Assembly: GCA_024811115.1 (NCBI GenBank)
Contig: JAKOGH010000809.1
Coordinates: 1 to 64,000 of the forward strand
Direction of reading: 5' to 3'
DNA length: 64,000 nucleotides
Source of the DNA: Terana coerulea
Taxonomy: Eukaryota > Basidiomycota > Agaricomycetes > Polyporales > Phanerochaetaceae
The stretch's first letter is position 1, and every line of letters starts with the position of its first letter. A program made the position numbers and the translations under genes. Shown here piece by piece: positions 62,301-64,000 of the stretch. Below the pieces are notes generated by a model that saw nothing but the letters and a program-made list of their open reading frames with translations, had not been told where the DNA came from and did no database searches.

Positions 62301-63699
62301 GTCCACATAGGCACGGTCTTTCACAGGGGGCGATGGTATTATCTCCATGGAGTGCGCTTTACGGAGCTAAGACATCAATCAGGAGCAAGACAGAACACTC
62401 TGCAAATCGGCGTACTTCATCTGCCAATGTTCTGAAATCGCCGTATCGTCGAGAGACAAATACGTCTGCTTGATGGCTGCGGCGGGTACGTATGATAAAT
62501 TCCTACGCATGTATGCACAAATTAGCCCCCACTTCAACGAAGTTCACAATCGAGGATAGTGTTGCCGGAAAATAGAGGTGCAGATAACTCAAGTTATTCA
62601 CCTCGCTGTACCTCGAGGTGCTGGGTACTCCACCTCCGGGTTCACCTCCACCGCTGTTGCTGCTGAAGCACAGCACGGCGTCACGTGGCACTGGAGATGA
62701 CGGAGGTAGCTCTGGCTTCTCTGCGACCGCCAGGCCCTCGAGATGCCACAGAGGCAGGGTATTTGCCCCTCGTGGCAGCGAAAGGTGACCTTGCATCGGA
62801 GCTACCTCCACCTCCCGGCAACACTAATTGAGGATGCGAGCGCGTACCTCGTGCGCCTTACTTCTAACGCGTTTCTTCTCCACCACCGTCCGGACGGAGA
62901 CAATGTTCACTTCGAACATGTCTTTGAGCCTTTCCTGCCTGGCCGCTCTCTTCCTCGCAAGCATCTCGAGTCGATCCAGGTCGTTCTGCGTCAGACGCAC
63001 GACTTCTTCTGGCTCATGAAGCTTGGTGCCGCTGCTGATCAGCATAGCAAAGTTCTTCTCCAGCCTGGTCAGGAGTTTGGCTCTGGTCGCCTCCTCCGAG
63101 TTCTCCGGGTTGTTGTCTAGTGGCGATGCAGACGAGAAGTTCCGGGAGAGGAGGTTCGCCATGAACGGCTGCAGCTTGTCGGGGAAGAAGTCCTTGAGCG
63201 CGGCGGCGAGAAATGGAAAGGAGAGTATGAACCTGCGGAACATGAAGCGCATGAAGGGGACATCGAGCTGCGGTCCATCCTTTGGCGGTGGCGTAAATGG
63301 AGGTCCAAGGTAGGAGAACGTAGACTGATTATTCTGGGGTACGGTAGTGAGAGCACCTAGTTCGCGACGAAACTCTAGCGTGATCAGTTCCTTCTTCAGG
63401 TAATGGGCTCGCAGGGGTGTAAGTTCGGTAGATGTCGTTTCTTCTTGTGACTCCGGTTCATCGTGCACGGCGGTTCTGCTCAAAGAAGATTCAGGTGGTT
63501 GCTCAGAGGAGGGGGACTCTGTCCAAGGCTCGCTAGGGTCCACGGAGGGTGATCCCTGTGGGGTATGGAATGTGTGATCTGATTGGCTTCCAGGTGAGGA
63601 GAGGGAGGAGCCCTGCCGCCGCTTAGGCAAGTCAATGTGAGTTGGCGGCGAGGCAGTGTATGGCGAGGTCGGGGTGCCGCCTGCCTGCGTTCCCGCCAT
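59379..63699 (-). CDS. PX-domain protein with PXB and DUF3818 regions (Ypr097w-like)
   Basis: Phosphoinositide-binding PX protein of the fungal family that includes yeast Ypr097w. The N-terminus is Ser/Pro-rich, then the PXB region has LRAHYLKKELITLEFRRELG and FMRFMFRRFILSFPFLAAAL. After a long intron (about 62498-62849) the PX core is EFIIRTRRSHQADVFVSRRY, GDFRTLADELRKAHSMEIIP, then a Ser-rich insert of over 90 residues, then LAREKNRLTLRSYLHTLLSS. The DUF3818 part is KISNPVVMIRGVLDLFLAQP, FGGRSLLQRMFTGSLMEEVK, PVICEKVKLFVYAPREIQAI, DIITIFYAPLAQVYRAASIA and HEQAFYNFVHKVHSKGEGLF. An acidic tail follows; the end PELQHLPKLLPLFVEM joins MRPLLQPQR at 59379. Frame shifts occur near 62030-62045, about 61806 and in the acidic tail (about 59640-59800). 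Confidence 0.88.
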
Positions 63700-64000
63700 A
63701 GCTAGGCGCGACGTTGAAGGGTGTCGGGACGATGAGGGCGAGTGTGGATGAGCGACGCGGGGCTCCTATCCTGAGCTAGCCGCGCTCAATCGACCCTGGT
63801 CGGGTGCCGGTGCGGTGCGTCATCAGAGACATCGCGCGTCTGGGGATCTGAGGCGCCGATGGTTGGCCAGCGTTGCACACACGCTCACTCAGACTGCACA
63901 CGGACTCGCTGTCGACGGACGCGTCGCTCGCTGTCATTGCACGTCACAGGGCACAGGCGCCAACTACAGAACGCAGGAGCAAGGGTCCGCCCTCCTAAGG
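63700..64000. other. Upstream region of PX/DUF3818 gene
   Basis: About 300 bases of GC-rich sequence to the window end. It should hold the promoter and leader of the PX gene. No TATA box or other gene was recognised. Confidence 0.4.

Overview
The window looks like nuclear DNA of a basidiomycete fungus, probably an Agaricomycete. The genes are close together on both strands and are cut by many short GT-AG introns of about 45-70 bases. The recognisable proteins are typical eukaryotic and fungal ones. No virus, transposon, rRNA, tRNA or CRISPR array could be supported.

Layout, 1-20 kb: the 3' part of a poly(A) polymerase gene (+) meets an unrecognised gene (-) with only 11 bases between their stops. 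Next come a membrane-anchored pectin-lyase-fold protein (-) and a CSN12-type PCI protein (+). Two related von Willebrand A (vWA) genes follow in tandem (+), then a thioredoxin-fold DSBA-like protein (-), a GCP5-like gamma-tubulin complex component (+) and a third vWA gene (-).

20-39 kb: an 11.7 kb TRA1 gene (-) encodes the giant pseudokinase of SAGA/NuA4. It is followed by a bromodomain protein of the BRD8/Bdc1 type (-), which is probably another NuA4 subunit. Then come the vacuolar aspartic protease PEP4 (+), a DCAF8-like WD40 protein (+) and a small unrecognised protein (+).

39-64 kb: a CDK12/CTK1-type kinase with an RS-rich N-terminus (+), COP9 signalosome subunit CSN4 (-), an alpha/beta hydrolase (+), a large repeat protein (+), a PUB-domain protein (-), an NDR-family kinase (+), a GC-rich stretch with one doubtful gene, and a PX/DUF3818 lipid-binding protein (-). 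The large repeat protein contains a tandem array of near-identical exons, each encoding a Tyr-Pro-rich unit. All array introns sit in phase 1 inside one Tyr codon, which is the most distinctive structure in the window.

A general caution: at least a dozen places show homologous protein sequence continuing in a shifted frame after a one-base change, often in a run of G or C. They fall in genes that should be essential (TRA1, CSN4, a CTK1-type kinase) as well as in accessory genes. The simplest reading is uncorrected sequencing error, so most affected genes are annotated as whole CDSs with the shift positions given. CDS ranges run from start to stop and include introns.
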